Notes under the pieces: generated by a model | What the model was told of the DNA's origin: nothing | Databases searched by the model: none | Seen by the model: only the letters and a program-made list of their open reading frames with translations | Position numbers and translations under genes: made by a program | Source: Thermotogaceae bacterium | Lineage (GTDB): Bacteria > Thermotogota > Thermotogae > Thermotogales > Thermotogaceae | Length of the DNA stretch: 5,429 nucleotides | Assembly: GCA_027038385.1 (NCBI GenBank) | Contig: JALVXE010000209.1 | Span: 1-5,429, forward strand | Reading direction: 5' to 3' | Part shown: positions 1-5,324 of the stretch, piece by piece | Layout of the letters: every line of letters begins with the position of its first letter | How positions within the stretch are numbered: the stretch's first letter is position 1

Positions 1-582
1 ATCTCCCGTGTTGTAGAAGACCTGCATGGCCTTTCCTCCGAGTTTTCTGAAAGCCTTCATGAAGTAGTTAGTCAGACCGACGGAGTAGTCCTGCTGGATG
101 TCCGTGAATATAACAGCTGTCTTGGCGTGAAGTTTCTTAGCCGCAAAAACGGCAGCGGCTCCACCCTGGAACGGGTCTATGAAACAAACCCTGCTCACGT
201 ACTTCTTTCCCTGAGTAACGAGCGGATTAGTCGAAGATGGAGAAAGCATTGGAGTGTGCTTCTCTTCAGCGACCGCTCCACCAGCGAGTGAGTGAGAAGA
301 TGCAACCTCACCAAGTATCGCAACGACTTTCTCCTTGTCTATGGCTCTTGCAACTGCGTTGGCAGCCTCTGTCTTCTCAGATCTGTTATCCAGCAATACG
401 AGCTTTATCTCGTTCCCAGCAACCGTTGGCATCATCTCGTGTGCGAGTTCTATACCCCTCCATGTGAGCTGACCGAAAGCCGATATACCTCCGGTCATAG
501 GCAGGACAACTCCCACCTTTATAGTGGCTGCCATCGCCATGACGGCGAAAGCTATGCCGAGCAGCACCAGAGTCTTCTTCAT
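1..582 (-). CDS. livK: Branched-chain amino acid ABC transporter, periplasmic binding protein LivK (C-terminus cut by window edge)
   Basis: This is the N-terminal 194 codons of a family I periplasmic binding protein of the LIV/HAAT importer type, which captures the amino acid outside the membrane and delivers it to LivHM. The open frame runs off the window, and the family is usually about 370 residues long, so roughly half is missing. Residues 1-18 (MKKTLVLLGIAFAVMAMA) form a signal peptide with a likely cleavage after AMA. No lipobox cysteine is present, so it is probably a soluble periplasmic protein. The mature part opens with IKVGVVLPMTG (21-31), the usual first strand and loop of the family. 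GEVASSHSLA (91-100) and SPSSTNP (114-120) match the ligand-loop regions of Leu/Ile/Val-binding proteins. The start is fixed by a strong Shine-Dalgarno sequence and by the signal peptide. It lies 61 nt after the CBS-ACT gene, last in the visible liv operon. Branched-chain specificity is inferred from family and context; related proteins bind amides or other amino acids. Confidence 0.93.
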   Translation of the reverse strand, partial: MKKTLVLLGIAFAVMAMAATIKVGVVLPMTGGISAFGQLTWRGIELAHEMMPTVAGNEIKLVLLDNRSEKTEAANAVARAIDKEKVVAILGEVASSHSLAGGAVAEEKHTPMLSPSSTNPLVTQGKKYVSRVCFIDPFQGGAAAVFAAKKLHAKTAVIFTDIQQDYSVGLTNYFMKAFRKLGGKAMQVFYNTGD

Positions 583-587
583 AAATG

Positions 588-597
588 CCCACCTCCC
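588..597 (-). promoter_or_regulatory. Strong ribosome binding site of livK
   Basis: Read on the minus strand, GGGAGGTGGG ends 5 nt before the ATG at 582. It is close to a perfect anti-16S match and fixes the livK start. It is stronger than the sites of the internal liv genes, in keeping with the high amount of binding protein that such importers need. Confidence 0.85.
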
Positions 598-611
598 CTT
601 TCTAAGGAATC

Positions 612-654
612 TTCACAAAAAACTTGGTGGTATTTTACATTAACTATTTGTGAA
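612..654 (-). repeat. Inverted repeat flanking the candidate livK -10 box
   Basis: TTCACAAA (612-619) and TTTGTGAA (647-654) are perfect 8-bp inverted arms separated by 27 bp, enclosing the TAAAAT box. It could be an operator pair or a weak mRNA stem-loop between the CBS-ACT gene and livK. The arms are AT-rich and the loop is long, and no T-run follows, so it is not an intrinsic terminator. A related TCACA/TGTGA pair lies at the livH promoter. Confidence 0.35.
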
Positions 655-660
655 AGTAAA
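632..660 (-). promoter_or_regulatory. Candidate internal promoter for livK
   Basis: On the minus strand, TTTACT (655-660, 4 of 6 matches to TTGACA) is followed after 17 bp by TAAAAT (632-637, 5 of 6 matches to TATAAT). The -35 box lies within the last codons of the CBS-ACT gene and transcription would start near 624, about 40 nt before the livK ATG. The spacing is ideal, but the region is AT-rich, so chance matches are easy. A separate promoter would let livK be made in excess of the permease subunits. This is inferred from sequence only. Confidence 0.4.
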
Positions 661-1282
661 GAAGCTTTGCCTCACAATCTCTAAGAGATTCAACGAACTT
701 TTCGTGATCTAAACCAGCCACCTTTATGACTATCAGATAGTCATCCTTCCTTGGAAAAGACGATATCGCTATTATGTTTCCTCCAGAGCTCTTTATCCTC
801 TGCGCCAGCTCCGATATGACACCTGGTTTGTCGGAAGATACGAAGGTGTATCTTATACCGTCTCTGTTTGCCCCAAGCATTTTTACGAACGTTCTGAAGA
901 TATCCGACTCAGTTATTATCCCAACGAGATGATCGTTCTCTCCAAGAACCGGAAGCGCTCCTATTTTCTTATCGGCCATGATTTTTGCGGCATCTTCAAG
1001 TGGTTCATCGTCTTTAACGGTAACGACTTCTTTAGTCATTATCTCCTCGACTTTTACCTTTTCAAGAGCTGCATGTATCTCCCATATATCAAGCGTTGTA
1101 GCCATCGAAGGCATAGCCGATTTCAAATCCTTCTCAGTCACTATTCCTACGATGTTCCCATGACCATCCGTCACTGGAAGCCTCCTTATCTTGTTCTCCT
1201 TGAGAATTCTCATGGCTTCGTTGACTGAGGTGTCTGGGGTGATACTTATAACTCTAGTAGTCATCACATCCGACACGAGCAC
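644..1282 (-). CDS. CBS-CBS-ACT domain protein (AcuB-like), putative sensor in the liv operon
   Basis: A 212-residue soluble protein with two CBS domains (about 1-56 and 77-134) followed by a C-terminal ACT domain (about 142-212). The CBS pair forms a Bateman module, which usually binds adenine nucleotides. Both repeats keep the nucleotide-site motif of G-h-h-T-E-x-D type: GIVTEKDL (46-53) and GIITESDI (121-128). The ACT part carries DKPGV (151-155) at the usual ligand-loop position; ACT domains commonly bind amino acids. The domain order and length match the AcuB family, whose first members were named for acetoin utilisation but whose biochemistry is unclear. The start codon is GTG at 1282, chosen because a GGGGGTGAT ribosome binding site sits just upstream. 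The gene begins 12 nt after the livF stop and precedes livK by 61 nt, so it is co-transcribed with the importer. A role in sensing amino acid or energy state is inferred, not shown. It has no membrane segment and no DNA-binding domain. Confidence 0.9.
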   Translation of the reverse strand: MLVSDVMTTRVISITPDTSVNEAMRILKENKIRRLPVTDGHGNIVGIVTEKDLKSAMPSMATTLDIWEIHAALEKVKVEEIMTKEVVTVKDDEPLEDAAKIMADKKIGALPVLGENDHLVGIITESDIFRTFVKMLGANRDGIRYTFVSSDKPGVISELAQRIKSSGGNIIAISSFPRKDDYLIVIKVAGLDHEKFVESLRDCEAKLLYFHK

Positions 1283-1285
1283 GAT

Positions 1286-1294
1286 ATCACCCCC
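1286..1294 (-). promoter_or_regulatory. Ribosome binding site that decides a GTG start (CBS-ACT gene)
   Basis: On the minus strand, GGGGGTGAT occupies the gap between the livF TGA stop and the GTG codon at 1282-1280. The first downstream ATG (codon 7) has no comparable site and would remove the first CBS strand, so the GTG start is preferred. Confidence 0.7.
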
Positions 1295-2017
1295 TCATGC
1301 TACGCCTAGGTATGCTCTCCTCACCATATCGTTCTCAAGTAGTTCACTTGACGGGCCTTCAAGGACTATGCTTCCAGTCTCTAGAACGTATCCGTAATGA
1401 GATATCTTCAAAGCCCCAAGGGCATTCTGCTCGACCAGGAGTATCGTGGTTCCCTCTTCGTTGATCTTCTTTATGACCTCGAAAACTTCCTCAACGAGTA
1501 TTGGGGCTAGTCCCAAAGATGGCTCATCCATCATCAAAAGCTTTGGCCTGCTCATTAAAGCCCTGCTTATGGCGAGCATCTGCTGCTCACCACCTGATAG
1601 AGTACCACCAAGCTGCTTAGTCCTTTCCTTGAGCCTTGGAAACAGTTGGAATATCCACTCAAGGTCTTTCTCTATTCCTTCCTTATCCTTTCTGTTGTAC
1701 GCCCCCATCATGAGGTTCTCGTAAACCGTGAGTCCTGGAAAGATTCTCCTCCCTTCTGGAACAAGGGCTATTCCCATCCTGTTGACTATGTGAGCCGCTT
1801 TGTTCGTTATATTCTTACCTTCAAAGATCACCTTACCTGTTTTCGCCTTCACAAGACCGGCGATGGTAGAGAGCGTCGTCGTTTTCCCTGCACCGTTCGC
1901 TCCGATGAGCGTTATTATTTTTCCCTTCGGAACCTTGACGTTTATTCCCTTTATAGCATGTATCGCTCCGTAGTAAACGTGGAGATTTTCAAGCTGGAGA
2001 ACTATCTCTTCAGACAT
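1295..2017 (-). CDS. livF: Branched-chain amino acid ABC transporter ATP-binding protein LivF
   Basis: A 240-residue ABC ATPase that, with LivG, powers the LivHM permease on the cytoplasmic side. Visible motifs are Walker A GANGAGKT (39-46), the Q-loop region written VPEGRR (86-91), the signature LSGGEQQ (140-146), Walker B LLMMDEP (160-166) and the D-loop SLGL (167-170). The switch position reads LLVEQN (193-198), with glutamine where most ABC ATPases have histidine. This and the E in PEGRR are normal for LivF and separate it from LivG. The C-terminal YLG is also typical. Length is full for the family. Its ATG overlaps the end of livG by 8 nt, with GGAGTGGGAG just upstream as ribosome binding site inside livG, so translation is probably coupled. 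The CBS-ACT gene follows after 12 nt. Confidence 0.96.
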   Translation of the reverse strand: MSEEIVLQLENLHVYYGAIHAIKGINVKVPKGKIITLIGANGAGKTTTLSTIAGLVKAKTGKVIFEGKNITNKAAHIVNRMGIALVPEGRRIFPGLTVYENLMMGAYNRKDKEGIEKDLEWIFQLFPRLKERTKQLGGTLSGGEQQMLAISRALMSRPKLLMMDEPSLGLAPILVEEVFEVIKKINEEGTTILLVEQNALGALKISHYGYVLETGSIVLEGPSSELLENDMVRRAYLGVA

Positions 2018-2900
2018 TCTCCCACTCCTTTCCGAGGTAAGCCTCTATAACCCTCGGATTGTTCTGGATCTCCTCAGGTGTACCCTCAGCTATTATCTTA
2101 CCGTAATCCATAACTATTATCCTCTCACACACGCCCATGACAACTTTCATATCGTGTTCTATCAGAAGAACCGTGACGTTGAAATCTTCTCTGACCTTTC
2201 TTATAAACTCCATCAAATCCTCAGATTCCTTCGGGTTCATTCCAGCGGCTGGCTCGTCCAAGAGAAGAAGTTTAGGTTTCGTTGCCAGGGCTCTGGCTAT
2301 CTCGAGTTTTCTCTGCTCTCCATAAGGAAGTGCTGAAGCCTTTTCATACATCACGTGAGAGAGTCCAACCCTCTCTATAAGATCCTTAGCTCTCTCGACC
2401 ATCTCCTTCTCCTTTGATATGTACCCAAGCTTAGTCACGGCCTTCCAAAACCAAAACTTCTTCGTGTTCTTCGGGGGTTTTCCATTCCTTATGAGTATCC
2501 TATCCGCATCCGGGTTTGAAAGCTCGTGGTGCTGAGCTACCAAGACGTTCTCTAAAACACTGAGATCGTAGAAAAGCCTTATGTTCTGAAAGGTCCTGGC
2601 GATACCAAGGTGCGTTATCTGGTATGGTTTGAAAGGGGTTATGTCTATACCGTCAAATATCACCCTTCCTTTCGTCGGATAGTAGATGCCAGTTATGACG
2701 TTGAAAACCGTCGTCTTTCCCGCTCCGTTAGGACCTATCAGACCCAGCAGTTCCCCACTTATTACTTTGTTGTGAAAATCGTTAACAGCTATCAGTCCAC
2801 CAAATTGCATGGTGATGTGATCGAGTATCAGTATAGGCTCTTTGCTTTCTCCTTTGGATTCTGAAGCTTTTTCTTCAAGCTTTACCCTGTCTTCACTCAT
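2010..2900 (-). CDS. livG: Branched-chain amino acid ABC transporter ATP-binding protein LivG
   Basis: A 296-residue ABC ATPase, partner of LivF. Motifs are Walker A GPNGAGKT (56-63), Q-loop RTFQNIRLF (102-110), signature LPYGEQR (191-197, the LivG-type variant of LSGGQ), Walker B LLLLDEPAAG (211-220) and switch histidine H249 in LLIEHD. MNPKES (221-226) and the ending NPRVIEAYLG (281-290) are typical of LivG. It is somewhat longer than classical LivG (about 255 residues) for two reasons. There is a charged, probably disordered N-terminal tail of about 20 residues rich in K, E and S. There is also a basic segment around 137-165 between the Q-loop and the signature, a region that is variable in the family. 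The ATG overlaps the livM stop by 4 nt (ATGA), which points to translational coupling. A later start is unlikely, because the next in-frame methionine (M31) lies within the ABC core. Confidence 0.96.
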   Translation of the reverse strand: MSEDRVKLEEKASESKGESKEPILILDHITMQFGGLIAVNDFHNKVISGELLGLIGPNGAGKTTVFNVITGIYYPTKGRVIFDGIDITPFKPYQITHLGIARTFQNIRLFYDLSVLENVLVAQHHELSNPDADRILIRNGKPPKNTKKFWFWKAVTKLGYISKEKEMVERAKDLIERVGLSHVMYEKASALPYGEQRKLEIARALATKPKLLLLDEPAAGMNPKESEDLMEFIRKVREDFNVTVLLIEHDMKVVMGVCERIIVMDYGKIIAEGTPEEIQNNPRVIEAYLGKEWENV

Positions 2901-3967
2901 GACTCCTCACCCACCTTCTTCTTTCTGGAGAACCACTTGTAGAGGTTGTTCCAGGTGAGTTCTTCTCTTCCCATGATACCCCTCTGCCAGAAGATCATGA
3001 CCGCTATGAACAACGCGGATATCACCAAAATCCTCATGCCTGGAATCCCTGGAACCTGTATACCGAAGAAATTGAACGGCTGTTCGAGATCCCTCAACCA
3101 TTCAAACAATATCGCAAAGAGCGCTGCTCCTATGAGAGACCCCGTGATACTTCCAAGTCCTCCAAGAACTATCATTATCAGCACGTAGAAAGTGAGCATC
3201 GGTCCCATCGTGGTTATCCTAGGATCTATCGTGGTAAGCCAGTGAGCGTACAGAGAACCGGATACTCCTGCAAAGAACGCCCCCACGACAAAAGACAGGA
3301 GTTGGTGCTTGAAGACGTTTATTCCCATCGCTTCCGCAGCTATTCTGTCCTCTCTAATGGCTTTGAGAGCTCTTCCATAGCTTGAGTAAACCAGGCTCGC
3401 TATGAAAACCACCGTGAAGAGGAGCCACCCATATACCCACCAAGTCGTGGAGTATTCCGGTATCGCTTTTAAACCCAAGGGGCCGTTCGTTATCGTCAGT
3501 GCGTTGTTCGCCCAAATTCTCGCTATCTCCGCAAATCCCAAAGACGCTATAGCCAAGTAGTCCCCAGATAGCCTCAAAACAGGCCAACCTATGAGATACG
3601 CTGCAATCGCCGAGACCGCACCCCCAGCCAACGTCGCCGTGAAGAAATCTGTGTGAACATTCTTGATCCACGGCTGGATGCCGAACAGGAACGACATCTC
3701 CTTCTCGGCCGGCGTAAGTGTGAGTATCGCCGCCGTGTAAGCGCCAAGGAGTATGAATCCGGCGTGCCCAAGTGAGAATATTCCCGTTATACCGTTTATG
3801 AGGTTCAAACTCACGGCCATTATCGCGTATATACCTATGAGCCTCAAAACTCTTTGTTTGTAGCTGTCAAAACTCTTATCAGCCCACCAAAGGAGGAGAG
3901 CCATACCGACTATGAACAGCAAGGTGAGTATAACCTGTGTTTTTGTGCTCAGCCTCTTCTCCACCAT
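2897..3967 (-). CDS. livM: Branched-chain amino acid ABC transporter permease LivM
   Basis: A 356-residue integral membrane protein that pairs with LivH to form the channel. Hydrophobic segments begin at about 12-28 and continue through most of the chain to about 311-327; I estimate nine or ten. Family landmarks are INGITGIFSLGHAGF (57-71), SLGFAEIAR (142-150), the cytoplasmic coupling loop GRALKAIREDRIAAEAMGIN (198-217) that contacts the ATPases, and VLGGLGSITGSLIGAALF (267-284). The C-terminus is a short basic tail (KWFSRKKK, 344-351) expected in the cytoplasm. It starts 4 nt after the livH stop and its last codons overlap livG, so it is an inner gene of the operon. The ribosome binding site (AAGGTGTGAT) lies in the last codons of livH and is weaker than that of livH. 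Length is within the LivM range. Confidence 0.96.
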   Translation of the reverse strand: MVEKRLSTKTQVILTLLFIVGMALLLWWADKSFDSYKQRVLRLIGIYAIMAVSLNLINGITGIFSLGHAGFILLGAYTAAILTLTPAEKEMSFLFGIQPWIKNVHTDFFTATLAGGAVSAIAAYLIGWPVLRLSGDYLAIASLGFAEIARIWANNALTITNGPLGLKAIPEYSTTWWVYGWLLFTVVFIASLVYSSYGRALKAIREDRIAAEAMGINVFKHQLLSFVVGAFFAGVSGSLYAHWLTTIDPRITTMGPMLTFYVLIMIVLGGLGSITGSLIGAALFAILFEWLRDLEQPFNFFGIQVPGIPGMRILVISALFIAVMIFWQRGIMGREELTWNNLYKWFSRKKKVGEES

Positions 3968-3971
3968 ACTA

Positions 3972-4880
3972 TCACACCTTCTCCACTGATTTTTGTCCGA
4001 GGATTCCGGATGGCTTGAACATGAGTATGAGGATGAGGATTATGAAAGCGAAAGCGTCCCTATACCCGGACATAGTGGGAAAGTACGAGACCATGAATAT
4101 CTCTATGAACCCGAGAAGAAGCCCTCCAACAACCGCACCGGGTACGGATCCTATTCCTCCAACGACTGCGGCTATGAACGCCTTCATACCTGGCATGAAT
4201 CCCATGTATGGATAAACGTTGGGGTATCTCATCGCCCACATTATACCGCTCGCCGCTGCGAGCGCAGATCCGAGGGCGAACGTGAAACCTATGACCCCGT
4301 CGACGTTTATTCCCATGAGAGCCGTGGTTGGAATATCCATAGATATCGCCCTCATCGCCATACCTATCTTCGTCTTGTAGACTATCAGGAAGAGGACGAT
4401 GAATATCGCCAGGGTGAGAAGTATGACAAGAAAAGTCAGAAGGGGTATCCTCGCTCCGCCAACTATGAGGACTTTATTGAGTATAGTCTTATTCTTGAAT
4501 ATCTGTATGAACGGCTTTGGAACGGCTCCGAAGACGACAACCGCGAAACTTTCGAGAAAGAAAGACATACCTATTGCGGTGATAAGGGCAGAAATCCTAG
4601 GTGCGTTTCTCAGAGGCTTGTAAGCTATCCTGTCTATCAAGAACCCCAAACCGGCGGCACCCGCTACCGCGACTATCGACGCAACCAACGGGGGCGCTGA
4701 AAACAACACCGCCGTGTAGAAAGCGAAGTAGACTCCCATCATCATGATGTCACCGTGTGCGAAGTTGATCAGCCTGAGTATTCCGTAGACCATGGTATAT
4801 CCGACTGCTATAAGTGCATAAAGGCCTCCTAACATCAAAGCGTTAAAGAAATTTTGGAGGAAAAACACCCCCTGATTCAT
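3972..4880 (-). CDS. livH: Branched-chain amino acid ABC transporter permease LivH
   Basis: A 302-residue membrane permease and the first gene of the liv operon. It is almost wholly hydrophobic, with about eight membrane spans. Family landmarks are GGLYALIAVGYTMVYGILRL (18-37) continuing into INFAHGD (38-44), RNAPRISALITAIGMS (91-106), the coupling loop GMAMRAISMDIPTTALMGIN (173-192) that contacts the ATPases, and a glycine-rich stretch with GGIGSVPGAVVGG (241-253). The end MFKPSGILG (287-295) is also typical. Length matches LivH. The ATG at 4880 is supported by a GGAGGTGA site 6 nt upstream and by a TTGACA/TAACAT promoter. It forms the permease heterodimer with the neighbouring LivM. Confidence 0.96.
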   Translation of the reverse strand: MNQGVFFLQNFFNALMLGGLYALIAVGYTMVYGILRLINFAHGDIMMMGVYFAFYTAVLFSAPPLVASIVAVAGAAGLGFLIDRIAYKPLRNAPRISALITAIGMSFFLESFAVVVFGAVPKPFIQIFKNKTILNKVLIVGGARIPLLTFLVILLTLAIFIVLFLIVYKTKIGMAMRAISMDIPTTALMGINVDGVIGFTFALGSALAAASGIMWAMRYPNVYPYMGFMPGMKAFIAAVVGGIGSVPGAVVGGLLLGFIEIFMVSYFPTMSGYRDAFAFIILILILMFKPSGILGQKSVEKV

Positions 4881-4886
4881 CCGATC

Positions 4887-4894
4887 TCACCTCC
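4887..4894 (-). promoter_or_regulatory. Ribosome binding site of livH
   Basis: On the minus strand, GGAGGTGA lies 6 nt before the ATG at 4880. It is a near-perfect anti-16S match and fixes the start of the first operon gene. Confidence 0.85.
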
Positions 4895-4931
4895 CAGGAT
4901 GAACGAACTGAAAAAATAGAAACTCTGATTT

Positions 4932-4951
4932 TCACAAATGTTAAACTGTGA
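4932..4951 (-). repeat. Inverted repeat TCACA-N10-TGTGA over the livH -10 box
   Basis: TCACA (4932-4936) and TGTGA (4947-4951) form 5-bp inverted arms around the -10 box of the livH promoter. On the minus strand the downstream arm reads TTTGTGAAAAT, which recurs almost exactly (TTTGTGAAGAT) before livK. A repressor or other regulator bound here would cover the -10 region. The arms are short and could arise by chance. Confidence 0.3.
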
Positions 4952-4966
4952 GTCTGCATCTGTCAA
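4938..4966 (-). promoter_or_regulatory. livH: Promoter of the livHMGF operon
   Basis: On the minus strand there is a perfect -35 box TTGACA (4961-4966), a 17-bp spacer and a -10 box TAACAT (4938-4943, 4 of 6 matches to TATAAT). Transcription should begin near 4930, leaving a leader of about 50 nt before livH. The position, spacing and lack of another good candidate make it convincing. It is divergent from the promoter at 5020-5047. Confidence 0.75.
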
Positions 4967-4970
4967 TCCA

Positions 4971-5003
4971 TTTTGCATCGTCTAAATAGTGTACGATTGT
5001 AAA
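4971..5003. promoter_or_regulatory. Spacer between divergent promoters with possible operator symmetry
   Basis: The 53 bp between the two -35 boxes contain ATCGT (4977-4981) and ACGAT (4993-4997), inverted with an 11-bp spacer and flanked by TTT on the left and AAA on the right. TGCATC also occurs twice in direct orientation (4955-4960 and 4974-4979), 19 bp apart. Such symmetry would suit a regulator acting on both promoters. It is imperfect and unproven. Confidence 0.2.
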
Positions 5004-5019
5004 TATATGTTTTTCTGAA

Positions 5020-5047
5020 TTGACAAAGGGAAAATATGTGCTAACAT
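5020..5047 (+). promoter_or_regulatory. Promoter of the lysine-riboswitch transcript
   Basis: TTGACA (5020-5025), a 16-bp spacer and TAACAT (5042-5047). Transcription should start near 5054, about 11 nt before stem P1 of the riboswitch. That is the expected layout for an attenuated leader. Both hexamers are identical to those of the divergent livH promoter. Confidence 0.75.
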
Positions 5048-5064
5048 ATCCACAACATTGAAAA

Positions 5065-5246
5065 CCCGGCGGAGGCGCTCCCAAGATGAGTAATCTCGCT
5101 CTTCATGGGGGAATCGGGGCGGGATGAAAGGCGAGGGAGCCGAAGGGTACAGGAGATCCCCCTATCCTGTGCACCTGGGGATGTGGGGAATACCCACATC
5201 ACTGTCACGGAAAAGTACTTCCCTTTTCCGTGGAGAGCCGTCCGGG
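5065..5246 (+). ncRNA. Lysine riboswitch (L box) aptamer
   Basis: This leader RNA binds lysine and controls the downstream gene. All five helices can be drawn. P1 is 5065-5072 with 5238-5246, with one bulged U. P2 is 5077-5082 with 5135-5140, and its distal part 5094-5101 pairs with 5117-5124. P3 is 5147-5154 with 5165-5172. P4 is 5180-5187 with 5193-5200 (perfect, loop GAATA). P5 is 5206-5215 with 5223-5232 (10 bp). The conserved AGATGAGTA (5084-5092), the GATGAAAGGCGAGG block (5123-5136) and GCCGAAG (5139-5145) are present. The loops of P2 (GGGGGA, 5107-5112) and P3 (TCCCCC, 5157-5162) are perfectly complementary, giving the known kissing-loop contact of this class. From memory, the sequence is strongly similar to the Thermotoga maritima lysine riboswitch. 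Coupling to a terminator predicts that lysine turns the gene off. Confidence 0.95.
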
Positions 5247-5280
5247 GCTGATTGAGAAGAATCAGCTCGGGGCGCTTTCC
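5232..5280 (+). promoter_or_regulatory. Antiterminator of the lysine riboswitch
   Basis: GGAGAGC (5232-5238) can pair with GCTTTCC (5274-5280), and TCC (5241-5243) with GGG in 5269-5272. This encloses a hairpin GGGCTGATT/AATCAGCTC (5245-5253 with 5260-5268, loop GAGAAG). The structure uses the 3' strand of P1 and the 5' half of the terminator, so it excludes both. Without lysine it should form and allow read-through. With lysine, P1 holds 5238-5246 and the terminator is free to fold. Inferred from base pairing only. Confidence 0.7.
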
Positions 5281-5307
5281 AGAAGGGAAGCGCCCCGAAA
5301 TCTTTTT
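5268..5307 (+). terminator. Intrinsic terminator of the lysine riboswitch
   Basis: A 13-bp stem, 5268-5280 with 5285-5297 (one G-U pair), is closed by an AGAA loop. AAA and then TCTTTTT (5301-5307) follow. The stem is very GC-rich at its base, as a terminator in a thermophile should be. It ends just before the Shine-Dalgarno sequence of the controlled gene, so it acts as an attenuator and not as the end of a gene. Confidence 0.9.
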
Positions 5308-5310
5308 ACA

Positions 5311-5317
5311 GGAGGTG
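5311..5317 (+). promoter_or_regulatory. Ribosome binding site of the lysine-riboswitch-controlled gene
   Basis: GGAGGTG lies 7 nt before the ATG at 5325 and just after the U-tract of the terminator. It is outside the terminator stem, so control is most likely by transcription termination and not by hiding this site. Confidence 0.85.
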
Positions 5318-5324
5318 TTCTGGT

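Noticed and set aside
612..654. Terminator between the CBS-ACT gene and livK
   Set aside because: The inverted arms are AT-rich, separated by 27 bp and not followed by a T-run on the transcribed strand, so an intrinsic terminator is not supported.
237..684. Plus-strand open frames of 76 and 130 codons over livK and the CBS-ACT end
   Set aside because: They overlap the well-supported LivK coding frame on the other strand and show no recognisable protein features.
1424..1441. Apparent loss of the ABC switch histidine in LivF (LLVEQN)
   Set aside because: Glutamine at this position is the normal state in LivF proteins, so it is not a defect.
2897..2900. Gene overlaps livM/livG (4 nt) and livG/livF (8 nt) as possible frameshifts
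   Set aside because: Each gene is full length with its own start and stop; short overlaps are ordinary translational coupling in compact operons.
3993..4700. A long plus-strand open frame (235 codons) rich in E, Y, R and S, antisense to livH
   Set aside because: It is the complement of a hydrophobic membrane protein, which commonly yields long charged antisense frames. It has no fitting ribosome binding site or domain, and livH is clear on the other strand.
4932..4951. CRP-type site
   Set aside because: The half-sites are in the opposite order (TCACA then TGTGA, 10-bp spacer) from a CRP box (TGTGA-N6-TCACA).
5206..5232. The P5 hairpin as a separate terminator or small RNA
   Set aside because: It is an integral helix of the lysine aptamer and no U-tract follows it.
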